A DNA stretch of 64,000 nucleotides from Catellatospora methionotrophica (GTDB lineage Bacteria > Actinomycetota > Actinomycetes > Mycobacteriales > Micromonosporaceae): contig NZ_JAAOTJ010000001.1 in NCBI RefSeq assembly GCF_011297335.1, positions 62,001 through 126,000 on the forward strand. Reading direction: 5' to 3'. Below, piece after piece: positions 1 to 7,658 of this stretch. Both the position numbers and the translations under genes were made by a program. The notes beneath the pieces are model-generated. The model saw nothing but the letters and a program-made list of their open reading frames with translations, was not told the origin of the DNA and did not search any database. How positions within the stretch are numbered: the first letter of the stretch is position 1; every line of letters begins with the position of its first letter.

Positions 1-389
1 GAGGTGATCCGGCGTCCACGCACCGCGTCGACGTCGACCAGGATCCAGCCGCCGTGGCAGATCACCGCGACCGGCCGTCCTGTGTCGAGGAATCCACGTA
101 CGAAGTCGCGGGCGGGCTCCTGCCAGCGCAGCAGGTCACCGTTGGGCACGCCGCCGGGCAGCACCAGCGCCGCGAACTGCGCGGGGTCGGCCTCGGCCGC
201 TGTCTGGTCCACCGAGAACGTGTCTCCGGGCGTCAGATGGTGGTATGCCTGCACACTGCCGGACTCCGGTGAGATCAGCTTCGGGGTCGCCCCCGCGTCC
301 TGGACCGCCTGCCAGGGGTCGGTCAGCTCCACCTGCTCGATGCCCTCCTTCGCGACGAGGAAGGCGACGTTCCTGCCATTGCCGTTCAT
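1..389 (-). CDS. PfpI/DJ-1 family type 1 glutamine amidotransferase-like protein (3' end outside window)
   Basis: The first 129 codons of a PfpI/YhbO-type protein run off the left edge. The ATG at 389 opens with MNGNGRNVAFLVAKEGIEQV. Residues about 75-80 carry the LPGGVPNGD strand. The nucleophile elbow AVICHGGW (Cys in a G-rich turn) is near residue 113, followed by the WILVDVDAVRGRRIT region typical of the family. Family members are deglycases or chaperone-like stress proteins acting on glycated proteins in the cytoplasm; the substrate here is unknown. A SigB-like promoter lies 33 bp upstream, consistent with a general stress role. Frame and motifs are clear, and only the C-terminal third is missing. 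Confidence 0.85.
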   Translation of the reverse strand, partial: MNGNGRNVAFLVAKEGIEQVELTDPWQAVQDAGATPKLISPESGSVQAYHHLTPGDTFSVDQTAAEADPAQFAALVLPGGVPNGDLLRWQEPARDFVRGFLDTGRPVAVICHGGWILVDVDAVRGRRIT

Positions 390-421
390 GTCCACCTGCT
401 TCCGGTCGATTCCGGTGTGGC

Positions 422-446
422 GTACCCCCGCTGAACTCACCGAAAC
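422..446 (-). promoter_or_regulatory. SigB/SigF-type stress promoter candidate
   Basis: On the minus strand GTTT (443-446) is followed after 15 bases by GGGTAC (422-427). This matches the GTTT-N14-16-GGGTAY pattern of actinobacterial SigB/SigF-group promoters. It lies 33 bp upstream of the PfpI-like start codon. The match is sequence-based only; use of the promoter is inferred. Confidence 0.55.
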
Positions 447-573
447 GCGGCAAAGCGCCAATCGACACTTACGACCCGTTCGACCACACATGGGCTTCGA
501 GTACCAGTGGCAGGATGTCGTCGACCCGGTGGCGCACGTTGGCCTGCGGCCGGCGTCGGCTGCGGGGAGCCTG

Positions 574-879
574 TCAGAGGATCGGTTTTCCGCCGGTCAC
601 CGCGATCATCGCGCCGGAGATGTAGCTCGCCTCGTCGGAGGCCAGCAGTACGAACACCGGGGCGACCTCCTTGGGCTCACCGGGGCGGCCCAGCGGAGTG
701 TTCTTGCCGAACTCCTCGACCTGCTCCGGCGGCATGGTGGACGAGATCAGCGAGGTCCAGATCGGCCCGGGGGCGACGATGTTGACCCGGATCTTCCGGT
801 CGCCGAGCAGCTGCGCCAGGCCGGCGGTGCGCTCGGTTCGCGAAACAGTCGGTCCTCCCGGCGCACCGATGCATGGCAC
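574..879 (-). pseudogene. C-terminal fragment of a short-chain dehydrogenase/reductase
   Basis: From about 828 down to the stop at 574 the frame encodes the last ~85 residues of an SDR: an IRVNIVAPGPIWT strand, the PLGRPGEPKEVAPVFVLLAS helix and the C-terminal SGAMIAVTGGKPIL. The Rossmann TGxxxGIG motif, the NNAG motif and the catalytic YxxxK are absent. Residues upstream of about 828 do not resemble the family. It is therefore the 3' remnant of a classical ~280-residue SDR and cannot be catalytic. Whether it is still translated is unknown. Confidence 0.7.
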
Positions 880-957
880 CGGAAGAACGAACGAGGGCGA
901 ACATGTCTGCTCTGGTCCCCGTCTCGGTGCCGGCCTAATCGCGCCCGTGGCACCTGT

Positions 958-1230
958 TCAAGCAGCGTGGCGGCCTTTTTCGTGATCCGGCGGGTCTACC
1001 GGCGCCGCGATCGCCGTGGGTATGTCCCCGGTGTCGCCCGGCGTGGTGCGCGCGGTTACCGCACCCTCACCAGAGGTGGCCTGATCGGCGGGCTCGGCGA
1101 ACCTCCCCGGCGGCTGTGCGAGATCATGCTGCAGGTGCGCAGCTTCCTCGCCCGCAACCTGCTTGTCCGGCGCGGAGGCCCTTTCAGCGACCTGGGCCTC
1201 ATCGCTGTCATCATCGTGCGTGCTAGTCAT
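958..1230 (-). CDS. Small acidic, probably disordered hypothetical protein
   Basis: A 90-residue ORF rich in Asp, Glu, Ala, Pro and Gln with no hydrophobic segment. It begins MTSTHDDDSDEAQVAER behind a GGGAGC ribosome-binding site. I recognise no domain. A GTTT-N15-GGGAAC element 58 bp upstream resembles a weaker form of the stress promoter in front of the PfpI-like gene. It may be a small stress-induced hydrophilic protein, but it could also be a chance ORF in GC-rich DNA. Confidence 0.45.
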   Translation of the reverse strand: MTSTHDDDSDEAQVAERASAPDKQVAGEEAAHLQHDLAQPPGRFAEPADQATSGEGAVTARTTPGDTGDIPTAIAAPVDPPDHEKGRHAA

Positions 1231-1287
1231 TTCGCTCCCGTCCCGACGTCGCGCAGGCGTCGCCTCGCGCGCTTGATCGGGGTTGAA

Positions 1288-1312
1288 GTTCCCGCCGTCC
1301 CAGCGGGCAAAC
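1288..1312 (-). promoter_or_regulatory. Weak SigB-like promoter candidate
   Basis: Minus-strand GTTT (1309-1312), a 15-base spacer and GGGAAC (1288-1293). The spacing is that of SigB-group promoters, but the -10 element has A where T is expected in GGGTAC. It faces the small acidic ORF starting at 1230. Confidence 0.3.
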
Positions 1313-1326
1313 CTTCGGTTCGCATC

Positions 1327-1348
1327 CGGCGGGCGACGTGGCCCGCCG
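1327..1348. terminator. Hairpin downstream of the SDR gene
   Basis: CGGCGGGC (1327-1334) pairs perfectly with GCCCGCCG (1341-1348) across a six-base loop, with further outer pairing of TTCGG and CCGAA. It lies about 30 bp beyond the stop of the SDR gene at 1379. There is no U-tract, as is common in actinobacteria. Confidence 0.4.
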
Positions 1349-1378
1349 AGCCGAACGCGCGGGAGACACGGGAACCCC

Positions 1379-2383
1379 TCAGCGCCCGGTCCACTGCAGG
1401 GCGTGGACGTGACTCAGCCGGTCGCGTAGACGTAGTCGGTGGCGCAGTTGCGACAGCGCCACGCCCGGTATGCCGGCCAGGGCGGCCAGCGGCACCCGGC
1501 GTCCGCCGTCGACACGCCGGGGCTGCTCGACCGGGTTGACGAGGTTGCCCTCCCACGGTGGCGTCGGCGGCCCGAACTGAGCGGTCTGGCCGTACCAGAC
1601 CAGTAACCGCTCGGCGACCGCCGGAGCCAGCCGCCACGACCAGGCCACCGTCGCGGCGGCGGGGCCGACCAGGCTCTGCCGGCGCGGGTGCTCCAGCAGA
1701 CGCACGATGCGATCGGCGACGCGCTGGGGAGCGCCCATCGGACGGGGCGGGATGATCTCGCGGCCCATGTAGTTGGCAGCCCACGCGAACAGCGGTGTGT
1801 CAACCGACGACGGCAGGACCGTACACACCGAGATGCGATCCTCGCCGTCGGCGATCAGCTCCTGCCGCAGCGCGTCGGCCATCCCCTGCACCGCGTGCTT
1901 GGCCATCGAGTACGCGCCCAGAAACGGCAGTGACATCTCCGACAGCACCGAACCGACCATGATCAGCACCCCTCCCCCAGCGGTGCGCAGCCGCGGCACG
2001 ACGGCCCGCGCGCCGTGCAGGTAGCCGAAGACGTCCACGTCGACAGTGCGGTGCACCTGGTCCAGCGGCAGGTCGAGCAGCCGCCCGTAGACGGCTACCC
2101 CGGCGTTGTTGACCCACGCGTCGATGCGCCCGAACTCGGCCTCGGCGGCTGCCGCGAGTCGCTCCACCGCATCGGGGTCGGCGGTGTCGGTCGGCACCTC
2201 CAACACCCGCGCGCCACGCAGCCGGCACCGCTGCCCTATCTGCGTGAGCCCGTGCGGGCTGCGGGCGGCGAGCACGATCCGGGCGCCCCGGCCCGCGAGG
2301 GTCAGCGCGGTGGCGGCGCCGATGCCGCTGGAAGCACCTGTGATCACGACGACGGACTCGTTCAACGATCTGGTCAATGGCAT
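1379..2383 (-). CDS. SDR family NAD(P)-dependent oxidoreductase
   Basis: A 334-residue classical/extended-tail SDR. The N-terminus shows TGASSGIGAA (cofactor glycine motif), followed by NNAG in WVNNAGVAVYG, a Ser in IMVGSV and the catalytic Y-x3-K in AYSMAKHAVQG, so the active site is intact. The core is about 245 residues. The remaining C-terminal ~80 residues, with a VAWSWRLAP hydrophobic stretch, extend beyond the usual length and may attach to membrane, as in other 330-residue SDRs of this subgroup. I chose ATG 2383 (MPLTRSLNESV) because the SDR fold begins there. A TTG at 2431 would add 16 unrelated residues. The substrate cannot be told from sequence. Confidence 0.88.
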   Translation of the reverse strand: MPLTRSLNESVVVITGASSGIGAATALTLAGRGARIVLAARSPHGLTQIGQRCRLRGARVLEVPTDTADPDAVERLAAAAEAEFGRIDAWVNNAGVAVYGRLLDLPLDQVHRTVDVDVFGYLHGARAVVPRLRTAGGGVLIMVGSVLSEMSLPFLGAYSMAKHAVQGMADALRQELIADGEDRISVCTVLPSSVDTPLFAWAANYMGREIIPPRPMGAPQRVADRIVRLLEHPRRQSLVGPAAATVAWSWRLAPAVAERLLVWYGQTAQFGPPTPPWEGNLVNPVEQPRRVDGGRRVPLAALAGIPGVALSQLRHRLRLRDRLSHVHALQWTGR

Positions 2384-2578
2384 CCGGTGGCAGTACCCCG
2401 CCGAACCGTGGTCTAGTCGCTCCGATACCAAACCTGACCACTGCCATCGCGGCGCACCGGCACTACGACCGCCCGGCCGACGGCATCGCCGCCTGACGGC
2501 CCCCCGACGCGGCGCCGAGCCAACCGGAGCCGCGACGGGCCCGTACCCCTCCGTCTGCGCGCGCCGGACGCCAGGTCG

Positions 2579-3808
2579 TCAGAGGCGGGCAGCCAGATGG
2601 CCCGCGAGATGGTCGACCACGGCGCGGGCGTCGTCCTCGATGCCGTGGATGAAGGTGGACCGCCGCCGCCGTAGCAGGGGCAGACCCAGTGCGTACAGCC
2701 CCGGGCTGTCGACGACCCCGCCGTGGTGCCTGAGCCGGCCCTTGCCGTCGAGCACGGGCACGTCGAGCCAGCTGTAGTCCGGCCGGTATCCGGTCGCCCA
2801 GACGATCGTGCGGATCTCACCACGGGTCAGGTCGAGCTGCAACCGGGCCGAGTCAGCCAGCCGTGTGGGCGGGAACCGCTCGGGCGCGCCGTCCACACCT
2901 GTCGTACCGGCCCACTCGTCGAAGGTGTCCAGCAGCCGGTCCAGCTTCAGGTCCGCCAGTGCGACCACGTTGCGCAGCCCGCCGGAGAACAGCGCACGGC
3001 CGTCCCGCAGTCCCGCCAATCGGCCCACCAGCTCGACGCCCGACGCCGAGAGCGCGTCGAGGTCGAGGGTGCGCCGCTCGGGTGTCCCGATGAGCTGCGG
3101 CGAGGGCAGGCGGCGGGCCCGGTCGAGGTCGTCGACCTCGTCGTGGCGCTGATCCCATACGCCGCAGGCGTCCATCCACCACAGCACGTCGCGCCCGCGG
3201 TAGGTGCGCGGCAGCCGCACGTGCTCCCCCACGGACAGGACCACGGGCCGGCCGGACCGGCGCAGCTCGTCGGCCAGCTGCACGCCGGTCGCCGACGCGC
3301 CCACGACCAGCACGCCCCCGTCCGGCAGCAGGTCGGGCCAGCGGTAGTCGAACGGGGTCAGCTGGGTGACGGAGTCCGGCACGGCCTCACGCACCGACGG
3401 CACCACCGGCACGTTGCAGGCGCCGGTGGCGATCACCACCGCCCGGCACCGGATCGGACCGCCGCTGGTGGCGAGCTGGTACCCGCCGTCGACGCGGCAC
3501 AGTGACAGGACCTCCGTGGCGGTTCGCACCGGAGCGCGCGACACCGTGGCGAAGCGCTCGATGAACGTGATCACCTCGCGCATCGACATGTAGCCGTCGC
3601 GGTCCGGGCCGTCGTAGTGAAGGCCCGGAAGGCGGCTCTGCCAGTTGGGGGTGAGCAGCCGCAGCGACTCCCAGCGTTCCCGGCGCCAGGAGTTCGCCAC
3701 CTCGCCGCGTTCGAGCACGACGTGGTCGATCGCGCGCTCGCTGAGGAAGTGGCTCGCGGCCAGGCCCGCGTGCCCCGCGCCGATGACGACCGTGGTGACG
3801 CGCTCGAT
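2579..3808 (-). CDS. Flavin-containing monooxygenase-like NAD(P)/FAD-dependent oxidoreductase
   Basis: About 409 residues. The FAD-binding motif VVIGAGHAGLAAS lies at the very N-terminus, LLTPNWQSRLPG and a second Rossmann motif VVGASATGVQLADEL (NADPH) follow in the middle, and the ATG motif IVWATGYRPDYSWLD lies near the C-terminus. This layout fits class B flavoprotein oxidases/monooxygenases of the Trk/MenG-like type that pair with OsmC genes. The frame is open back to 3838, but no in-frame ATG, GTG or TTG precedes the FAD motif. The first is GTG 3718, which would delete it. I therefore placed the start at ATC 3808, directly after the OsmC stop, and the true start is uncertain. It is probably cotranscribed with OsmC (13 bp apart). 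Confidence 0.8.
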   Translation of the reverse strand: MERVTTVVIGAGHAGLAASHFLSERAIDHVVLERGEVANSWRRERWESLRLLTPNWQSRLPGLHYDGPDRDGYMSMREVITFIERFATVSRAPVRTATEVLSLCRVDGGYQLATSGGPIRCRAVVIATGACNVPVVPSVREAVPDSVTQLTPFDYRWPDLLPDGGVLVVGASATGVQLADELRRSGRPVVLSVGEHVRLPRTYRGRDVLWWMDACGVWDQRHDEVDDLDRARRLPSPQLIGTPERRTLDLDALSASGVELVGRLAGLRDGRALFSGGLRNVVALADLKLDRLLDTFDEWAGTTGVDGAPERFPPTRLADSARLQLDLTRGEIRTIVWATGYRPDYSWLDVPVLDGKGRLRHHGGVVDSPGLYALGLPLLRRRRSTFIHGIEDDARAVVDHLAGHLAARL

Positions 3809-3821
3809 GACTCTGCCCTGC

Positions 3822-4370
3822 TCAGGCGACCGCGACGGTCACGTTGGTGGGGTTGGTGAGGGCGTCGAAGACGGCGGAGCGTTTCTGGGACTGCGCCACC
3901 AGCGCCTCGATCTCCTGCTGGGAGGCGTCGGCGTCGATCGTGAAGGTCACCTTGACGTCGTTGAAGCCGTTGCGGACGTCGCTGTCGACGCCGAGGATGC
4001 CCCGGATGTCGTGCTGGCCCTCCACCGTCGACTCGACGGAGCGGAGCTGGATGCCGCGGTTCTGCGCCACCGAGGCGACGCCCGCGGTCAGGCAGGAGGC
4101 CAGGCCGACGAGCAGGTACTCGATCGGGGTGATGCCGTTGTCCTCGGCGGCGAAGACGGCCGGGTGGTCGGCGTCGAACACCGTCTCGGTCTTGTGGCTC
4201 TGCTCCTGCCCGAGGCCGAAGAAGTTCTGGATGCGGGTCGTGCTGTGCACGCCGTTGCGCCAGGTCGAGGTGGCCCGCCAGGTGAACTGGGCCGCGTCGG
4301 GGGCGTCCTTGAGCGCCCCGCGGGCGTCGAGCAGTGCCTGGACGTTCACGCCGTTGTCGACGGTGGTCAT
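3822..4370 (-). CDS. OsmC family protein (peroxide/thiol stress)
   Basis: 182 residues with the OsmC/Ohr fold: a two-strand N-terminal part WRATSTWRNGVHSTTRI, then EYLLVGLASCLTAGVASVAQNRG. The Cys in the central helix (LASCLTAG) is the peroxidatic Cys position of OsmC-like proteins. The usual second Cys is not evident (LGVDSDVRNGFNDVKV), so it is more like the YhfA/OsmC-like subgroup than Ohr. The start at ATG 4370 follows a purine-rich GAGGGG. It is divergent from metX, sharing an 82-bp promoter region, and is followed at 13 bp by the flavin monooxygenase, suggesting a two-gene redox operon. Confidence 0.88.
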   Translation of the reverse strand: MTTVDNGVNVQALLDARGALKDAPDAAQFTWRATSTWRNGVHSTTRIQNFFGLGQEQSHKTETVFDADHPAVFAAEDNGITPIEYLLVGLASCLTAGVASVAQNRGIQLRSVESTVEGQHDIRGILGVDSDVRNGFNDVKVTFTIDADASQQEIEALVAQSQKRSAVFDALTNPTNVTVAVA

Positions 4371-4452
4371 GGGTGGTGCCCCTCTCGATCTTTACCCTAC
4401 AATTCCTATCGGAGAGACCGACATTAACATCGACCGCCACGGAGGAACAGAC

Positions 4453-5700
4453 ATGATCGCGCCCGTGGGCCCGAACGCGACGGTCGCCGCCGGGTCCGTC
4501 GGCAGCACCGAGACGCGACACGTCGACCTGCCCCGGCCGGTCCCGCTGGACTGCGGGCGCGAACTGCATCCGGTCCGGATCGCCTACGAGACCTACGGCG
4601 TCCTGTCACCCGAACGGGACAACGTCATCCTGGTGTGCCACGCACTCAGCGGGGACGCCCACGCCGCGGGCCTCGCGTCCACGCCGCCGGAGGCCGGCAC
4701 CCGCGACGGATTCGCCGCCGAGGCCCGCGACGGTGCGGCAGGCAAGGCACTGGGCTGGTGGGACGGGATGATCGGCCCCGGCAAGGCGTTCGACACCGAC
4801 CGCTTCTTCGTCGTGTCCAGCAACGTGCTCGGCGGCTGCCGCGGCACCACCGGCCCCTCCTCGACCGACCCCGCGACCGGCGCACCGTACGGAACGGACT
4901 TTCCCGTGATCACCGTCGCGGACATGGTCCGCGCGCAGCGCGCGTTGCTCGACGAGCTCGGCATCACCCGGCTGGCGGCTGTCGCGGGCGGCTCGCTGGG
5001 CGGCATGCAGGCACTGCAGTGGGCGGTGCGGTACCCCGACCAGGTCGACGCGATCGTGGTCATCGCCAGCACACCCGCCCTGCACCCGCAGGGCGTGGCC
5101 TGGAACGCCATCGCCCGCGACGCGATCATGCGGGACCCGGCCTGGCAGGGCGGGCACTACCACGGCACCGGGCGGCAACCCGACGCCGGCATGGGCGTCG
5201 CGCGCATGGTCGGGCACATCACCTACCTGTCGGCGCCCGCGCTGGAGGACCGGTTCGGGCGGCGGCTGCAGTTCGCCGACGACATCCGGCACACCATCAC
5301 CGAACCGGAGTTCGAGGTCGAGAGCTACCTGCGCCACCAGGCCGACACCTTCGTCAAACGCTTCGACGCCAACACCTACCTGTACACCTCGCGCGCCCTG
5401 ACATACTTCGATCTGGCCCGCGAGCACGGCGGCGGCTCGCTCGACCGGGCGCTCGGCGGCGTCCTGGCCCGCACGCTGCTGATCGCGTTCAGCTCCGACT
5501 GGCTGTACCCGCCGGCCGCCTCGGAGCAGATCGCCGCTTCGCTGCGCGCGCTCGGCAAGCCCGTCGAGTACCACCTGATCGAGGCCCCGCACGGCCACGA
5601 CAGCTTCCTGCTGGAGGAAGCGCGCCAGACCCCCGTCATCCGGCACTTCCTGACCGGAGCCGGAGCCGACTCATCGACGCCGAGGAAGAGGCACGAGTGA
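4453..5700 (+). CDS. metX: Homoserine O-acetyltransferase
   Basis: A 415-residue alpha/beta hydrolase of the MetX family. It acylates L-homoserine using an acyl-CoA in the cytoplasm, the first committed step of methionine synthesis by direct sulfhydrylation. Visible features are NVILVCHALSGDAH at residues 57-70, the nucleophile elbow AVAGGSLGGMQALQW with Ser about 181, the Asp in AFSSDWLYPP and the His in APHGHDSF, so the triad is complete. The start at ATG 4453 has a GGAGG 7 bp upstream (4441). Its stop overlaps the metY start by 4 bases, so the two are translationally coupled. Confidence 0.95.
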   Translation: MIAPVGPNATVAAGSVGSTETRHVDLPRPVPLDCGRELHPVRIAYETYGVLSPERDNVILVCHALSGDAHAAGLASTPPEAGTRDGFAAEARDGAAGKALGWWDGMIGPGKAFDTDRFFVVSSNVLGGCRGTTGPSSTDPATGAPYGTDFPVITVADMVRAQRALLDELGITRLAAVAGGSLGGMQALQWAVRYPDQVDAIVVIASTPALHPQGVAWNAIARDAIMRDPAWQGGHYHGTGRQPDAGMGVARMVGHITYLSAPALEDRFGRRLQFADDIRHTITEPEFEVESYLRHQADTFVKRFDANTYLYTSRALTYFDLAREHGGGSLDRALGGVLARTLLIAFSSDWLYPPAASEQIAASLRALGKPVEYHLIEAPHGHDSFLLEEARQTPVIRHFLTGAGADSSTPRKRHE

Positions 5701-7031
5701 CCAGCAGACTCCCCCGCACCGAGCAGGACCGCGCGTTCGGATTCGAGACCCGGCAGCTGCACGCCGGGCAGCGGCCGGACCCGAACACCGGCGCGCGCGC
5801 CGTGCCGATCTTCCAGACCACCAGCTACGTGTTCGAGGACCCGGAGTCGGCGGCGGCTTACTTCAACCTGCAGGAGTACGGCAACACGTACTCGCGCATC
5901 ATGAACCCGACGGTCGCGGTGTTCGAGGAGCGCGTCGCCAACCTCGAAGGCGGCTGCGGCGCGGTCGCGTTCGCCAGCGGCATCGCCGCGCAGGCCGCCG
6001 CGCTGTTCACGCTGCTGGAACCCGGCGACCACGTCGTCTCCTCCAGCGCGCTCTACGGCGGGACGGTCAACCAGTTCAAGCACCTGCTGCGCAAGATGAA
6101 CGTCGAACTGGCGTGGGTGGACCCCGACGACCCGCAGGCCTGGCGGGACGCGGTCCGCCCGAACACCAAGGCGTTCTTCGCCGAGACGATCGGCAACCCG
6201 GCCGGCAACGTGCTGGACATCGAGACCGTCGCGGCGATCGCGCACGAGCACGGGCTGCCGCTGGTCGTCGACAACACGTTCGCCACGCCGTACCTGTGCC
6301 GCCCGATCGAGTGGGGCGCCGACATCGTGATCCACTCTGCGACGAAGTTCATCGGCGGCCACGGCACCAGCATCGGCGGCGTGGTCGTGGAGGCAGGGAC
6401 GTTCGACTGGTCCAACGGGCGCTTCCCGGTGATCGCGCAGCCGTCGCCCGCGTACCACGGACTGCAGTTCCACGAGACCTTCGGCATGTACGGCTACCTG
6501 ATGAAGCTGCGCGCGGAGACCCTGCGCGACCTCGGCGCGGCGCTGTCACCGTTCAACGCCTTCCTGCTGCTGCAGGGGCTGGAGACGCTGTCGCTGCGGA
6601 TGGACCGGCACGTCGGCAACGCCCGCGCCGTCGCAGAGTTCCTGGCCTCGCACGAACTGGCCGCGAACGTGACCTACGCCGGGCTGCCCGGCAGCCGGTA
6701 CGAGCCACTGGTGCGCAAGTACCTGCCGCGGGGCGCGGGGGCGGTGTTCTCCTTCGACTGCGCCGGGGGCCGCGACGGCGGGCAGGACTTCATCCGCGGC
6801 GTGACGCTGTGGTCCCACCTGGCCAACGTCGGCGACGCGAAGAGCCTGATCATCCATCCGGCGAGCACCACGCACCGGCAGCTCGGCGACGCCGAGCTGC
6901 GCGCGGCAGGCGTGAGCGCCGGGACGGTGCGGCTGTCGGTGGGCACCGAGTCGGTCGACGACCTGGTCTGGGACCTGGAGCAGGGCTTCGCGAGCGTCAC
7001 GGCGAACCTCGGCACGGCGGTGGCGGCATGA
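5697..7031 (+). CDS. metY: O-acetylhomoserine aminocarboxypropyltransferase (bifunctional OAH/OAS sulfhydrylase)
   Basis: 444 residues, Cys/Met-metabolism PLP family. It converts O-acetylhomoserine and sulfide to homocysteine. Visible are the substrate/PLP loops YSRIMNPT and FASGIAAQAA, the PLP Asp in VVDNTFATPYLCRP, the Schiff-base Lys in VIHSATKFIGGHG and the C-terminal SVGTESVDDLVWDLEQG. The start is GTG 5697, which overlaps the metX stop (GTGA). A GGAAGAGG precedes it. The length is normal for the family. It forms a tight operon with metX and the CoA-binding protein gene. Confidence 0.95.
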   Translation: MTSRLPRTEQDRAFGFETRQLHAGQRPDPNTGARAVPIFQTTSYVFEDPESAAAYFNLQEYGNTYSRIMNPTVAVFEERVANLEGGCGAVAFASGIAAQAAALFTLLEPGDHVVSSSALYGGTVNQFKHLLRKMNVELAWVDPDDPQAWRDAVRPNTKAFFAETIGNPAGNVLDIETVAAIAHEHGLPLVVDNTFATPYLCRPIEWGADIVIHSATKFIGGHGTSIGGVVVEAGTFDWSNGRFPVIAQPSPAYHGLQFHETFGMYGYLMKLRAETLRDLGAALSPFNAFLLLQGLETLSLRMDRHVGNARAVAEFLASHELAANVTYAGLPGSRYEPLVRKYLPRGAGAVFSFDCAGGRDGGQDFIRGVTLWSHLANVGDAKSLIIHPASTTHRQLGDAELRAAGVSAGTVRLSVGTESVDDLVWDLEQGFASVTANLGTAVAA

Positions 7032-7510
7032 GCGACCTCAGCCGATACCAGGACCCGGCGACGATCCAGCAGGTGATCCACCGCGCGAAGACGATCGCGG
7101 TCGTCGGCCTGTCCGGCAACGAGCTGCGGGCCAGCTACTTCGTCGGCTACTACCTGCAGCGGCACGGCTACCAGGTCATCCCGGTCAACCCCCGCGAGAC
7201 GCGGATCCTCGGCCAGACGTGCTACCCCAGCCTGCTCGACGTGCCCGTGGCGGTGGACCTGGTCAACGTGTTCCGCGCGCCTGACGCGCTGCCCGGCGTC
7301 GCCCGCGAGGCCGTGCGGATCGGGGCCGGGGCGCTGTGGTGCCAGTTCGGGGTCGTCAACGACGAGGGCAACGCCGTCGCGGCCGACGGCGGGCTCGATC
7401 TCGTGGTGGACCGCTGCCTCAAGATCGAGCACGCCCGGTACGTCGGCCGGATGCACTGGCTCGGCTTCAACACCCAGCGCATCACGTCTGTGCGCACCGG
7501 GCTGCAGTAG
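7028..7510 (+). CDS. CoA-binding protein (YccU-like Rossmann domain)
   Basis: 160 residues. A single CoA_binding Rossmann domain runs from KTIAVVGLSGNELRASYFVG (glycine motif, residues about 21-40) through VIPVNPRE to VDLVNVFR and ALWCQFGVVN. The family is common next to metXY in actinobacteria, but its biochemical role is unproven; CoA binding is inferred from the fold. The ATG at 7028 overlaps the metY stop by 4 bases, so it is the third gene of the metX-metY unit. Confidence 0.9.
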   Translation: MSDLSRYQDPATIQQVIHRAKTIAVVGLSGNELRASYFVGYYLQRHGYQVIPVNPRETRILGQTCYPSLLDVPVAVDLVNVFRAPDALPGVAREAVRIGAGALWCQFGVVNDEGNAVAADGGLDLVVDRCLKIEHARYVGRMHWLGFNTQRITSVRTGLQ

Positions 7511-7517
7511 TGCCGGT

Positions 7518-7637
7518 GACCGTTTCCTCGACGGCGGGCGCATCGTGGAGCAGGGCCCACCCGAGCAGGTGCTCGGCGGGCCTCGCGAGCCGCGTACGCG
7601 GCAGTTCCTGGAGCGGGTGCTCGCGGCGGGCCGCTGA
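7518..7637 (+). pseudogene. C-terminal stub of a polar amino-acid ABC transporter ATPase
   Basis: The frame starting GAC at 7518 reads DRFLDGGRIVEQGPPEQVLG, then PREPRTRQFLERVLAAGR and a stop at 7635. This is the last 39 residues of a GlnQ/HisP-type ATP-binding subunit (the VxFMDxGxIVExGxPxxVL...RTxxFLxxVL tail). Walker A, signature and Walker B are all absent and no start codon is in place, so only the 3' tip survives, 7 bp after the CoA-binding gene. Position after met genes hints at a lost methionine/cystine uptake operon. Confidence 0.75.
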
Positions 7638-7652
7638 GGCGCGGCCCGCCGC
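7623..7652. terminator. Bidirectional hairpin terminator
   Basis: GCGGCGGGCCGC (7623-7634) pairs perfectly with GCGGCCCGCCGC (7641-7652) across a six-base loop. It sits between the metXY transcription unit and the convergent gene ending at 7659. Confidence 0.6.
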
Positions 7653-7658
7653 CGGCGG

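Noticed and set aside
4-1539. A 511-codon plus-strand open frame
   Set aside because: It runs antisense to the PfpI-like gene, the SDR fragment and the SDR gene, and the protein lacks any domain-like pattern. It is an artefact of high GC.
4371-4452. SAM or S-box riboswitch before metX
   Set aside because: The divergent region is only 82 bp and lacks the conserved core of known SAM riboswitches.
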